From NCBI GenBank assembly GCA_030280995.1, contig JASXTE010000001.1, forward strand, positions 2,540,001-2,604,000: a stretch of DNA of 64,000 nt, given 5' to 3'. Below the pieces are notes generated by a model. It did not search any database and was not told the origin of the DNA. It was given only the letters and a program-made list of their open reading frames with translations. Position numbers and translations under genes: made by a program. Numbering within the stretch: the first letter of the stretch is position 1; the number at the start of each line of letters is the position of its first letter. This DNA comes from Hemileia vastatrix. Taxonomy: Eukaryota; Basidiomycota; Pucciniomycetes; Pucciniales; Zaghouaniaceae. Shown one piece after another: positions 42,655-54,756 of the stretch.

Positions 42655-43917
42655 ATGAAACACCTCTCTACTAGGAAGCTACTTCACTCAACAATGAATG
42701 CTATTACTTTTCTTTTAGTTCTTTACTATAAATCTGACTCTGATTTGGAAGATGCTTTAGCTTATATGTGTTTTCTTTCCAAAAAGCGTTAAATCATCAC
42801 CAGGGGGCCAAATCTTTATCATGATCCCCAATATGATCTGGCCTCCATTCTCAACATTCTTCATTTAAACTTCACCCAACTTTTTAGAACTTCTCACGAT
42901 TCTTTCTTCAAACTTTATCAACTCATCTCCAATCATCCTATCTTTCATAACAATTCCCATAACAAACAGCGTAATCCTGCCATCCAACTTGCTGTTGCAC
43001 TATGTTGCTTTGGCTCAAATGGAAACGGTGCTGCTGTAAGATGTTTGGATAATCTCTTTAACATAGGATATGGTACCATGATATTATACACCAAGCGCTG
43101 TATGATTGCTATCCTTTCCCTCAAGTCTCAAACACTTGCTTGGCCAACTCCAGAACAGCGACTTGAATCCTCTCAAGTAATGCAAGCTGAAGGTTTCCCT
43201 GGCTGTGTAGGAAATGTTGATGGCTCAACTATACCTTTGAGTAAAAAGCCTGCTCATGATGGCAACCATTATTTTGATCGCAAAAAAAGGTTTCTTCAAA
43301 ATCTTCTCCAATTTTTCATCCTTCATAAACTAACTTTTTATCTTCTTTCTAGATACTCTATCGCCGTTCAACTTTTATTCAATGTCGATATAAAATTTAT
43401 TGTTTTTCATAGTGGCTGCCCTGGCTCATGTCATGACTCTTCCGTCTTCCAAAGAATGAGGATTTCTCAAACCCCTGACTCATACTTTGACGAATCTCAG
43501 TACCTCCTTGCAGACTCAGCATATGCAAGTGGGAAGTACATTATACCTGCTTTCCGTGGTGCAACCTTAGAAAATGACCCCAAAAATAAATTTAATTATC
43601 ACCTTGCCCAATCAAGAGTACAAATTGAACATGCAATAGATATTTTAAAGGGACAATTTTCTAGTCTTTGGGAGCTCAGAATCCGATTTCAAAAAAAATT
43701 GGAGATCAAAACTGCAAATCATTGGATCATGAATTGCATTATACTCCACAATATCCTAGCTGATTTAAAGGATGAGTGGAATGATCTTTATGAAGAAGAG
43801 GATCCTGAACCAGCACCGGCTCTTTCCTCCCTTGAATCACAAAACATTCATTCAACCGGCATACACTCTATCATTATGCCTATTAATCTCCAAAATTTCT
43901 CTTCACCACCCTTTTAA
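42655..43917 (+). pseudogene. Element C DDE transposase
   Basis: The ATG at 42655 (MKHLSTRKLLHSTMNAITF) is followed by an in-frame TAA after LSKKR; element A has TAC (Tyr) at that codon. From there the frame is open to the TAA at 43917. It includes the first Asp (GNVDGSTIPL), second Asp (YLLADSAYASGKYIIPAFRG), Glu (QIEHAIDILKGQFSSL) and an acidic C-terminus. A 63-nt in-frame intron (43290-43352) is at the same site as in A. Apart from the one stop it looks catalytically complete. Confidence 0.88.
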
Positions 43918-45145
43918 ATTATTTTTTTTACTCTCCAAATGTCCTCTTTGTGTACTTCATTCACTTGGTTTGGTATTTTGGTTTGTTGCATATTCATTTT
44001 TTTTTTGGAATTTATGGTGAAGATCTTTTTTTGGATGGCTCATTGGTTTTCTTTCACCAGCTCAACATGAAATCACATATTGTTTCAGTGATTTTTTTTC
44101 ATTCATCCCTCATATCCTTAGCTATTCTTCTCCAACATCCCTCAAACAATTTGGTTTCATTCATTTTGCCATCTCATCTCTCCAGGTAAGTCATTTTATT
44201 CTTTTTTTTTTATTTTTTGATTACTAATTATAATTTTTTTTGTTTTTTTCTGTTTATTTTATTTTTTTTATCTAAATTTTTTTTGTGAGTGGTTATTTTG
44301 GATTTCAATGGTATAATTAACCTTTTTTTTCTCCCTCTTTACTTTCTTTTTTAGCTCCATCACCCTACTCTTCATCCCTCCTTGGCATGGTCATTATCCC
44401 CCCTTTCCCTTATTTCACTTTTTTTGGCTCCATTTCATTGAAACACATACATTGCACATTCTTTATGCATTTCACTTACTCCATATTCAATTTCCCCACA
44501 ATTCCAACATCAATCTTTCTCACTCTATTTTTCCTACTTTTCAATCAAGGTAAGTTTCATCTCCTTTTTTTCATGCCTATATGATATCTCATTCTTTTTA
44601 TGAAAAGTTCATACTTAAATATATGTATGACTCTTATCTGGATAACAGTGAACTTATAAAACTCCTTTTGATCTCATCTTCATTACCACTTTTCAAGTTT
44701 TTGTAAAATTTTGAAAATCAGACTCGGAATTAGGGTTAATTTTATTCAAATCTAATGTTCTTTTTACTGAAGATTCTCCTGAAGGCTACCTTTCATTTCC
44801 TACAAACAGATTTGAATTTGATTCAATGGTTGCTGAGATATTGACCGTTAAAGTTGAGCCTTTTTTTCCCAATTTAAATTTTTATTACATTTTTTTATGT
44901 AACAAATTAGGGTTTGGTTGATTTAAATCACATTTCCTTTAACTGAAGATTCTATTAAAGCATATATTTTATTTGCCATGAACAAGTTTGAATTAGGTTC
45001 AGTGGTTGCTGAGATTTTGAACTTTGAAGTTGAGCCTTTTTTCCAAATTTCACTTGTCTTATTTCACATTTTTATATTGCATATTTAGAGGATAAGGATT
45101 CTGAAACTCTTATATGATTATTATCTAGGAATTTCAATTATATAG
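43918..45145. other. Element C spacer with putative non-coding exon and a direct duplication
   Basis: CAACATGAAATCACATATTG to CTCCAG/GTAAGTCATTTTATTC (donor near 44185) matches the putative first exon of the oxygenase transcript. From about 44,770 a ~110-bp block (start GATTCTCCTGAAGGC, end AAAGTTGAGCCTTTTTTTCCC) is repeated in diverged form at about 44,950-45,057. No part of the usual first coding exon of the oxygenase (FPEDIKYL, GWRPG) is present. Confidence 0.5.
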
Positions 45146-45732
45146 GCATATATTCATTGCTCAAGAATATCACTAAAGCTCAAAAAGATGAAGATTTTCA
45201 CTTATGGGACACTCTACCTTCCTTTAACTCTTTTCTTGCTTTTCAACTCAAAAAGCTCTGTAATAAAGCATTTGAAAAAAATCATGAACTTGCAACCAAA
45301 GTTGGAATACCAAATTGGTGTGACTCCGAATGGGGAGATATCAGCCACAAATATCTTTTATTTTCTAATGTTATTATCACTCATTCTGGATTCCACAATA
45401 GGATTCATATCGATAGGAATGATGCCAATTTTCTTACTTTTGGTATATTCTCATATATCAATCCAATAACTGGACACCCAATACCATCGCCAGCTAAAAT
45501 CAAAGGACATGGTTTATATTTTCCATACCACCAGTGCATCATTGATTTTGGTTTGGGAAATGGTATCATCGAAACTATTTGGAATTCTTCTAAGGATAAT
45601 CATCAAATGACCAAAGCTCCTCCTGGTTTGGAATCCTGTCAAGATTTAACACATTTTGGTTGCTCATTTCAAATTAGTCATAAGTTGATTCAAAGAATCA
45701 ATAAGGTAAAGAAAGAAGGTAAAGTTATTTGA
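45146..45732 (+). pseudogene. Element C Tet-like 2OG-Fe(II) oxygenase, catalytic exon (partial)
   Basis: An uninterrupted exon follows a TATATAG acceptor. It keeps DTLPSFNSFLAFQLKKLCNK and GFHNRIHIDRNDANFLTFGI with an intact HxD (45406-45414). GLYFPYHQCIIDFGLGNGI and DNHQMTKA follow (His 45601-45603), then THFGCSFQIS (His where rust relatives often have the 2-oxoglutarate-binding Arg). It stops at 45732. Metal ligands are complete, but the N-terminal coding exon is absent and the 3' region is separated by G2. It is the best-preserved catalytic core in the window. Confidence 0.75.
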
Positions 45733-45853
45733 TTTAAAAAAACTTTATCTAGATCCAAAAAGTATGGGGATTAGAGTTGTCATCGAAAATTTTATATTTT
45801 TTCATATATTTTTAATAAATATTTTTATATATCAATTTCCTCAAGTAATGTGA

Positions 45854-46636
45854 TGTCAAGGTACGCTTTTGGTCTAGAAGATTTGGTTTGAAGCTCTACA
45901 AGGATTTTAAGGATTAAAATGGATTCTCAACAAATTGGTACATATTTTATAATTCAAGGATGATTATTTTACTCAATTAAAAGAGGTAGGATTAAAATAT
46001 TGATATAATTTGTAGATTAGAGTTACGCTATTGTAAATACTAATGATATAGAATATAAGAATAAGTTTTGATTGGTTGTTGTTGTAATAAAATGATGTAG
46101 TAAAGGAATGATTCAAAAACAACCAAAAGAGAGGCCTTATATAGGCAAAGGAGGGACAAAGCACGGCAATCAAATTCTAAAAACAGTAGTATGAGAGAGA
46201 GAGAAAAAGAATATTCCAGAAGGAGTATTTTCAAATAATAAAGTTGTTCTAAAAAGAAAGCATCAAAAAGATGTATTTACAGAGTATGTCAGAAATACAT
46301 CAATTTATTTAATATTTACTGTAGAAGTCAATTCTAAATAAGAAATTTGAATTTTTGTATATATTTAATATTATTTGAATATTAAAATCTTATTTTAATT
46401 TAAAATTTATTTTTTAATATAATTCTTTATTTCTTCCAACCTGTCAAATGAGCACGGTGTTAGAGAAAAAATATAAGGGACAATTTTATATTTAATTTTA
46501 TCATTCTGTAATTAGTTAATTTATTATAAGTAATTTTAATGTAACTAATTAATTAAATAATTAAAATGATAAGGTGCGGCTTCATCCAGTAAATAATTAA
46601 TTATTTCACTGGGTAAGTCTAGTAGCCTGGCTGACA
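45854..46636 (-). repeat. 3' LTR of G2
   Basis: 783 bp, TG...CA ended (reading outward TGTCAGCCAGG on minus). On its inner side is a polypurine tract (GAGTGAGGGAG on minus, 46637-46650). It carries the TATA box equivalent at 46137-46143. Confidence 0.9.
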
Positions 46637-46669
46637 CTCCCTCACTCTAAAAAAAACAATAAAAAAAAT

Positions 46670-49490
46670 GCTATGATTTTTTCTTTTTATACTTTTTTAG
46701 TAGAGTAGGGAGATTAGATATCTCCTTCCCAGGTATTCAAGAATCATATTCAGATGATTTATTCTTGAATCTCAATAAGTATTCTGTACCTTTTTCAGCA
46801 GTGACTATTCTGTCATTTAGAATTTTTTCAATTTCTGCTGTTTCAGTGATTTCATTTGGGGTTTTCTTTGGTCTACCCCTCCTTTTTGGAAATAAATGAC
46901 TATTGGATGTGTAAGGTTTCAAAAGATATATTGGAAAAACAGGATGTTTTCTGTCATATGGGGAATACAGAATAACTTCAACTGCATTATCTCTAATCAT
47001 TCTTCTGACAACAAATGGACCAACAAATGGATCTTTCAATTTGTTATTACCTTGTAAGTTGAAGTGGACTGTAGAAATCAACACTTCATCACCCTTTTTA
47101 AAAGTGTATTCTTTATGGGATTTGTCCCATCTTTTCTTCTCATATTCAAATGATTTTTCAATACATTTTTTAGCATGATTTCTACATAGTTGTTGCATTT
47201 GAAGAAAAGATTTTACACCAGGATGTATATCCAATTTAGGTATTTTGTTATTGAGAATTTGGGCAGGAGTATTAGGAACATATCCAAGCCAGAGCTCAAA
47301 AGGCTTTCTTTGAGTAACAGAATGAAAAGTGCTATTATAAGCAAATTCTAACCCAGGAAGTAAGGTAACCCAATCATGAGTGAATCTGTCATTATCTTTA
47401 TATTCAAGGCCAAAGGCACAATATCTTCTTATCATGTCCTCTAAAGTCTGAATCATTCTTTCAGCTAAACCATCAGTCTGAGGGTGATGGGCAGTAGAAA
47501 GTTTCAGATCACAACCACAAACATCCATCAGAGACATCCAAAATTCAGAAGTAAATTTAGGGTCTCTGTCAGAGATTATGGCTTTAGGAAAACCAGCAGT
47601 ATTAAACATATGAGACCACCATAAGAAAGCTAATTCTTTAGTGGAAACATCCTTGTGGGTAGGGATAAATTTACACATTTTTGTGAATCTGTCCACAATA
47701 ACCCAACAAGAGTTATAACTGTCTTTACCAGCAATAGGTAATCCTGTTACAAAATTCATGTTTATTATTTGCCATGGAGCATCAGGAGGTTCAATATGTT
47801 GCATTAATCTTGCTCACTTACCAGTTAATCTTTTTGATTTTTGGCAAGAATCACAAGATTCAACATATAATTTTGTGTCTTCAGACATATTAGCCCACCA
47901 AGCAGTGTTCTTAATTCTGATCATTGTTTTGTCAAGATCAAAATGTCCAGATAATATGTCATCATGACAAATTTTCAAGATGATTTCTTTCGTAGAAGGA
48001 GGAATAACAATAACATTACTCAACTTTCTTCTATAATATAGATATCCTTCATCAATTGAAAATTTACCTTTTTCCAAAGCTTTTTGGTACTTTGGTGGAA
48101 GGGTTTTAATTAATGCTTGTATTGAAGCATTCTTTGGATCATTTAATATGGTGCATAACTTTTTCAAGTTAGTGTCCTTATCATATGATTCCAGAATAAG
48201 CTGTAATAGCTCTTCCTCCATATCAACCACATATATCCCATGAATATGAATAATTTCATCCTCAGGATCATAAGCAGGATTAGAGTCATCACTTGGTAAA
48301 GGTAACCTTGATAAAATGTCCACATTTGAGTGAACAATACCAGCCCTATGAATAATTGTCATTCTCCCTCTGTACTCTTGAACAGCCAGCTTCCATCTGA
48401 ACATATGTCTGTTAGGTGTTTTCAAGTTTAAAAGGGATTTAACTGCACTGCAGTCAGTGACAAGTTCAAATTTCTGGTCATCTAGGTAATAATGAAGCTT
48501 TTCTAGAGCCCATACTACAGCTAAACACTCTAATTGAGTAGCACCATATTTCAATTCACTATTTCTCAAGGTTCTTGAAATATAACAAATTACTACTTCT
48601 GAAACTTTATTATTTATCACTTGTTTTTGATGGAGGGCAGCACCAAGACCAATGAAACTGGCATCAGTGTACAAAACAAATGGTTGATTAAAGTCAGGTA
48701 AAGCAAGAATTGGTGCTGACATCAAACAGTGTTTCATAGTGTCAAAGGCTCTTTGTCTTTCACTATTCCAGACAAAAGCAACAACCTTTCTAGTTAATTG
48801 GGTAAGGGGTAAAGCTATGACTTGGTAATTTTTAATATACTGTCTATAGTATCCACACATTCCCAAAAAACTTTGGAGCTCTCTCACTGTTGTAGGAGCC
48901 TTCACCTGTTGTATGGCTTCCACTTTGTTCTGGTCAACACATATCTGTAAGCCTGAAACAACATGACCAAGAACTTTTAAAGAATGGAAACCAAATTTAC
49001 ATTTCTTCAAAGCAAGTGTCATATTTATTTCATCCATTTTCTGGAATACCTTACACAGGTGTTTAAGATGGTCATCAAATGTTTTTGAGAATATAATGAT
49101 ATCATCAATATAAACCATCAGCCATCCTTCAATTATCTCTTGATGGAATGTGTTATCCATTAGTTTTTGGAAAACTGAAGGGGCATTTTTAGGGCCAAAT
49201 GGCATACTAATATACTTATAAATACCCATATAAGTGGCAATCATCAGAAAGTTCTGAGAATTTTTCTCAACAGGTACCTGGTGATATCCTTTATTACCAT
49301 CCAAACAGCTGATTTATTTAGCACCCTGTAAAGTAGCATGTATAGAGCTGATTCTAGGTAAAGGGTAGATATCATCAACAGTATAAGTGTTTAGTGCTCT
49401 ATAATCACCACATAACCTGGCTTTATCTTTCTCATAAGAAATTAGGACAGGTTAGATAACACAATATTTAGGTGTTTCAACTACCTTTTC
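46670..49490 (-). pseudogene. G2 pol: RT, RNase H, integrase, chromodomain
   Basis: Read on minus: MNIIEKVVETPKYCVI, then a stop, CGDYRALNTYTVDDIYPLPR and a second stop. A 496-codon frame (49304-47814) follows with RT YIDDIIIFSKTF, RNase H (YTDASFIGLGAALHQKQ, VVWALEKLHYYLDD, HSNVDILSRLPLP) and the integrase zinc region (CDSCQKSKRLTGK). After one TGA, a 355-codon frame (47804-46737) carries the core (NFVTGLPIAGKDS, ISDRDPKFTSEFW, HHPQTDGLAERMI) and a chromodomain-like end broken by TGA in EYDSWIPG. RT and RNase H catalytic residues are present; the usual first integrase Asp reads Asn. Confidence 0.9.
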
Positions 49491-49504
49491 AATAATATTC
49501 ATTT

Positions 49505-51603
49505 TTAAAAGGGTAGAGATATTGTCTTCAATATCTTTCTCTTTGTGGGAGAAGCAGGATAAGGCTTCTTCTTTAAACTAGGTGGTATATCAGTTAATGG
49601 GCAAGACAATGAAAGTTTCATTTCCTCTTTAACTAATCCCAGTTCATGTGACCCACGAGCAAAGGCCATAGGAAAAGATTTTATCAAGTTAATGATGGAA
49701 TCTTTATCCTCACCAGAAAGTTGTTCTCCAAAAGAAGCATTGTCAATTTCAGACATAAGGGCATGCATTTCCTTTGTAGATCTTTCCTTATATTGAACCA
49801 CAGAATTACATGTGTTCAATTCTGGTTTTAATAATTTTTTAGGGGAGGAAATCTTAAATTTTCTCTTCCCATTCGTCCCCATTGTGTAACATTGGTTTGA
49901 AGGATCCAATTTTATGCCATACTTGGTTAAAATATCATTCCCTACAATAAACCAATTGCTCAAGTTATCATTTTTCATGACAACAAAATCACAAATAGCT
50001 CTTACAAAACCATGGTTATATTTAAAAAACACTGTGGCTTTGTATTTACCAATGGGGGCAAAATAGAGCCATACCCTCTCCAACTTTCAGAAATTATAGG
50101 CATCAGTTTAGATTTATAGTCTTGATCTACTGAAGCAAGTGCTCTTTCAGATACTACACTTCCTCCAGCTCCAGAATCCAGAACAACTTCAATGCTGGTT
50201 CCATTTATCAAGACTGGTGCCTTAAGAGGGGCTATAATAATTGAGCTATCCTCAATGTTCTTTATGATCTCAGCATCTTCAACTGTAGATAAATCATTAT
50301 TATCAATGTCAATAGTATTTAAATAATGGATATCCTCTTCCAGCATCAAGATTTCTTGTTGAGATTCATATGAAATATTGCTGGCACAATCACTTGATGT
50401 ATCATCCAGTGCCACTGTGTCATCAGCATGCTCCTCTGTTTGTTCCACAAGATTTATCTTCTTGTCAAAAACATGGCCTTTCTGCCAAGGCTTGTTGCAC
50501 TTGAAGCAAGTGTTTGTTGCATACTTCTTTGGTGCAACAGGGGAAGAAGGTTTACCAACCTTTTCCAGAGGTTTCTGTTGGTAAGTGGAGGTTTTCTCCA
50601 AAGGGGTCCTAGGAATGAATCTTCTGGAATCATACTTATTGTTTAGAAGTATCTCATTGCAAGTATTAATGAAAGAAGAGGGTTCTTTGGAGAACTCAGT
50701 CCTAGCCACTATCAAGTCTCTCAGAGACATTGATAATTTATGGAGGATCCTGTCCTTCCATAAATCAAACTCCATATTTGGGTCCATTGCCCTTAAGATT
50801 TTTACAAGTTTCATTAAAAACTCAATAGGTTTATCAGTAGAAGAGCTATATCTAGTTTCCTCATACTGCCTTTGTTGAGCCATTCTGAACTTGGAGCCAC
50901 CAAATTGTGCTTTAATTAATTTCTTCCAATCCTCCCATGAGTAGTAATTCTCATCCAGGAGAACAGATTCATACCACATCAGGGCAACATTAGTGAACAA
51001 AGAAATTAACTTGGACACAATTTCCTCATCTGGGAGTTTGTAAGAATTTTTTAAGTTATCAATTCTGCAAATAAATTGTTGCCAATCAGAGGAAGAATCA
51101 CAATCAAATGTTGGGTACTGGTCAAGTTTTGGCCAATTCTTTTGATTTGAAGGAGTCTCCTTAGTACTATCTTGTTTCTGAGTAAGAAGCAGCTGTAATT
51201 TCTCTAATTGTGCTGAAATCTCATTGTTTAATCCTTCTGTTGCAGATCCTGGTGCATCATCAGTTTTTGATGGAAACTCAGTGTTATCAACAGGTATTTC
51301 TGGAGCTATTTTTACTTTAGATGAACTAGCCACAGGTACTATTTGAGCATCCTGCACTATATGTTCCTTCACAGAAATGTCAGAATATTTTTGGTCATTT
51401 AACAATGAGTTCAATTTTTCTTCAATGGTTGTCAGTCTTGTTTTCATTCTTGGAAGACTAGATAAACTCTCATTGATAGTTGCAAAAGATAATTGATTTT
51501 TATGTTGAAAAGATGATAAATGGTCATTCAATCTTTTCAGATTTATCTTATCTATCCCTACCTCCTGGCAACAGGCGGATACAGTATCTTTTAGTTTAGA
51601 CAA
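49505..51603 (-). pseudogene. G2 gag C-terminal part and protease
   Basis: A 533-codon frame (51603-50002) holds the gag fold (WPKLDQYPTFDCDSSSDWQQ, LRAMDPNMEFDLWKDRILHK) and a knuckle CFKCNKPWQKGHVF, in which the last Cys seen in G1 is Phe. The protease follows with VVLDSGAGGSVVSE. A frameshift near 50,050-50,080 moves the protease into the next frame (50083-49505). A second shift near 49,525 precedes RT. The protease would cut the Gag-Pol polyprotein. Confidence 0.85.
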
Positions 51604-51666
51604 ATCATTTTTTATATTTTGCCATAAAGCAACTTTCTTTTCATGGGTTGCTTTGTAATGAGAAAA

Positions 51667-52692
51667 TTAATCAGAGACTCTCTGTGCTTCACTTCTTAAT
51701 GCTTGATAACCCTGATCAGTTAACAAACTATTATATCTCTGAGTCAATTGCATATTGTTCATTATATGATTTTGCTTGGCAATAATATCTCTCAAGTGCT
51801 CATCATTAATTCTTGCTACATCTGGAGTGTTTCTCAATAGGGAAACTGAGTAACTTTCCAGACTCTCATAGAACTCAGGGTCAAGAGTTTCATCAATCAC
51901 AGCCATATCAGGATTAATCATTGAGGTAGCAATTAAAAGTAATGGATTAGATACATGAGATATCTGTCTACTATTCCCAGCCTCTATAGGTCTCAAAGTT
52001 TTATCCTCCCTTCCAGATTTACCTGAAGGAACAGAGTCAGCCACAAGAAAAGGCACTTGAGAATCAATAGAGGGAGGTACCAGGGTTTTCTGGGTATCAC
52101 CATATTGGGCTTCCTTCTTCTTTTGCCTCCTTGATAAGGGTGGGGAGGAGTGGGGTTGACCTGGGTGGGCCTTGATGGACCTACCTGAGGTAACTGATGC
52201 TGGTTTTGAGCCAAGTAGTCCCACTGAGTGTTTAGCGAGTCCCACTGCCACTTGGACACTTCCACCTTCTCTTGGGACTGGGGAGCCAATTGTTGTTGAT
52301 CCCTGGGAGGAAGAGGTTTCTTCTTCTCTTGGAGAAAAGTATCTGTTCTTCTCACCTTTTCTTCCAAGGCATCTACCCTTACCTTTAGTCTCAAGCTTTC
52401 TGTCCTTAACTCCTTTATGTGAGTAGACAGATTCTTTACCTGCTGAGACAACGGCATCTTTTTTATCCTGAAGCCTTTTGGAAGCTCTTCTGGTGGGTTT
52501 ATCATGGGCTTCTGATCCTGAGTTGTGTCCACTAGGATTTCTACTTCTTCCATCTCTACATCCTGTTTGGGGCAAGGATTTATTAGTTTGAGAAATTCTT
52601 CTTGTTAAAGGAGAACTTACAGAAGTAGGCTCATCATAATCAATCAAGTCTAGTTCTTCTTCACATGCAGCAAAACCACTTTGGTCAGTCAT
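51667..52692 (-). pseudogene. G2 gag N-terminal part (unspliced frame)
   Basis: The ATG at 52692 (MTDQSGFAACEEELDLIDYD) opens 341 codons, stopped by TAA after QRVSD where G1 has a sense codon. Conserved segments are RRASKRLQDKKDA and QVPFLVADSVPSGKSG, with INPDMAVIDETLDPEFYESL after them. The middle third is low-complexity and Ser-rich and is poorly conserved against G1 in this frame. Confidence 0.8.
51993..52692 (-). CDS. G2 alternative spliced product overlapping gag
   Basis: Exon 1 is 52692-52621. The intron is 52620-52563 (58 nt, GTAAGT...AACAG). Exon 2 is 52562-51993 in the second frame, opening DVEMEEVEILVDTTQDQKP. The coiled coil QQVKNLSTHIKELRTESLRL, the WQWDSLNTQWDYLAQNQHQ block and NPTPPHP match the G1 product closely, including intron length and phase. 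The reading frame stays open beyond the KPW where G1 stops. The function is unknown. Confidence 0.6.
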
Positions 52693-52954
52693 TTTAAGAT
52701 TTAACTGAAATGAAAAAAAGAGACAATAAGATTAATTAGTCTTTTTATTTTTAATTTTTATTTAACAGAAATAAAATAAAAATAATAATAAAAAATCTTT
52801 TTAGGATAAAAATCAACTTAAATAAAATTAATTTAATAATAAAAAAAAATTTAAAACTAGGATTATAATATAATCAACTGTAGAAATAAATTAGAATTTT
52901 TATTAATAATTTTTAATTATTTATTTTCAGGATTTAAATCAACTAATTTATTAC

Positions 52955-53560
52955 CAGGACTTATTGTCAACTGAAGTAATCAAATACTGATCACTTATCT
53001 ACCAGGACTTAATGTCAACTGAAATAATTAAATATGAAGTTTTATTTTAAAATTTTATTAAACTGATCACTTAACTACCAGGACTTAATGTCAACTGAAT
53101 TAATTAAATATGAGTTTTATTCATTTAAAAAATTTATTGAACTACCAGGACTTAAAATCAACTGAAGTAATTAAATATGAATTATTTATTAATAAAAAAA
53201 ATATTATTGTCAGGACAATTTGTCAACTGGAACAATTAAAATTTAAATTAATCTGGACAAATGTCAACTGAAAAATTATAATAATTAATATTAAAATATA
53301 ATTATTTTATTAATAAAAAAAATATTATTGTCAAGACAATTTGTCAACTGGAACAATTAAAATTTAAATTAATCAGGACAAATGTCAACTGAAAAATTAT
53401 AATAATTAATATTAAAATATAATTATTTTATTAATAAAAAAAATATTATTGTCAGGACAATTTGTCAACTGGAACAATTAAAATTTAAATTAATCAGGAC
53501 AAATGTCAACTGAAAAATTATAATAATTAATATTAAAATATAATTATTTTATTACTTCTG
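52955..53560 (-). repeat. Leader repeat array of G2
   Basis: About ten CAGTTGAC-type units (seen on plus as GTCAACTGAA). The inner part is organised as three copies of a ~120-bp higher-order unit (53199-53560). It is homologous to the array at 26881-27300 in G1. Confidence 0.8.
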
Positions 53561-53964
53561 GGACTAAGGACACTTATTGTTCTATGATGGTCAACCAGGA
53601 AAAATAAAAAAAATATATAATAATAAAAATAAATTCCAAATTACCAGACACCTCCCCCTGTAAAATGAGCAAATTAATGCCACTTACAGAGTGCTGAGTA
53701 AAAGGAAATACGTAGCAAATGAAGAGTGAAGAGTAACCCACAAATAGTAATATCAATAATTACCACAATATATACGACGTTTAGTCAGTATATGAACCTA
53801 AGTTTTGGAGTGCGGTTTGATTCCCGTTCGCAGCAAAAACTTTTGTCACGTGACGTGTGACGTTTGTTGTTTTCTCGCCTTCTCTCGTCCTTTACAGGTA
53901 CTTGTACACTGATGGTCCCTTCGATTACGCCTCAATTAACGTTGTGCCATCAATATTTCAGAAA

Positions 53965-53972
53965 GGTTCCCA
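53965..53972 (-). promoter_or_regulatory. Candidate primer-binding site of G2
   Basis: TGGGAACC, two bases downstream of the 5' LTR. G3 has TGGGGACC at the same offset (63028-63035), and G1 a degraded version. It fits pairing with a tRNA 3' end ending in CCA. The tRNA is not identified. Confidence 0.5.
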
Positions 53973-53974
53973 AT

Positions 53975-54756
53975 TGTCAAGGTACGCTTTTGGTCTAGAA
54001 GATTTGGTATGAAGCTCTACGAGGATTTTAAGGATTAAAATGGATTCTCAACAAATTGGTACGTATTTCTTAATTCAAGGATGATTATTTTACACAATTA
54101 AAGAGGTAGGATTAAAATATTGATATAATTTATAGATTAGAGTTACGCTATTGTAAATACTAATGATATAGAATATAAGAATAAGTTTTGATTGGTTGTT
54201 GTTGTAATAAAATGATGTAGTAAAGGAATGATTCAAAAACAACCAAAAGAGAGGCCTTATATAGGCAAAGGAGGGACAAAGAACGGCAATCAAATTCTAA
54301 AAACAGTAGTATGAGAGAGAGAGAAAAAGAATATTCCAGAAGGAGTATTTTCAAATAATAAAGTTGTTCTAAAAAGAAAGCATCAAAAAGATGTATTTAC
54401 AGAGTATGTCAGAAATACATCAATTTATTTAATATTTACTGTAGAAGTCAATTCTAAATAAGAAATTTGAATTTTTGTATATATTTAATATTATTTGAAT
54501 ATTAAAATCTTATTTTAATTTAAAATTTATTTTTTAATATAATTCTTTATTTCTTCCAACCTATCAAATGAGCACGGTGTTAGAGAAAAAATATAAGGGA
54601 CAATTTTATATTTAATTTTATCATTCTGTAATTAGTTAATTTATTATAAGTAATTTTAATGTAACTAATTAATTAAATAATTAAAATGATAAGGTGCGGC
54701 TTCATCCAGTAAATAATTAATTATTTCACTGGGTAAGTCTAGTAGCCTGGCTGACA
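53975..54756 (-). repeat. 5' LTR of G2
   Basis: 782 bp, nearly identical to the 3' LTR (about ten differences). It carries the TATA box (54257-54263, TTATATA on plus) that would start the genomic transcript. Confidence 0.92.

Larger units (their letters stand above)
45854..54756 (-). mobile_element. Ty3/gypsy (chromovirus-like) retrotransposon G2, recent insertion
   Basis: An 8,903-bp element with LTRs of 783 and 782 bp differing at about ten positions. A perfect 5-bp target duplication TGTGA flanks it (45849-45853 and 54757-54761). It inserted in the 3' part of the element C oxygenase. Internal order on the minus strand is leader array, gag, protease, RT, RNase H, integrase, chromodomain. 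It carries only a handful of stops and frameshifts and is clearly younger than G1. Confidence 0.95.

Noticed and set aside
45973..46234. 64-67-codon frames within the G2 LTRs (also 54090-54354)
   Set aside because: Identical in both LTRs because the LTRs are copies; no protein features.
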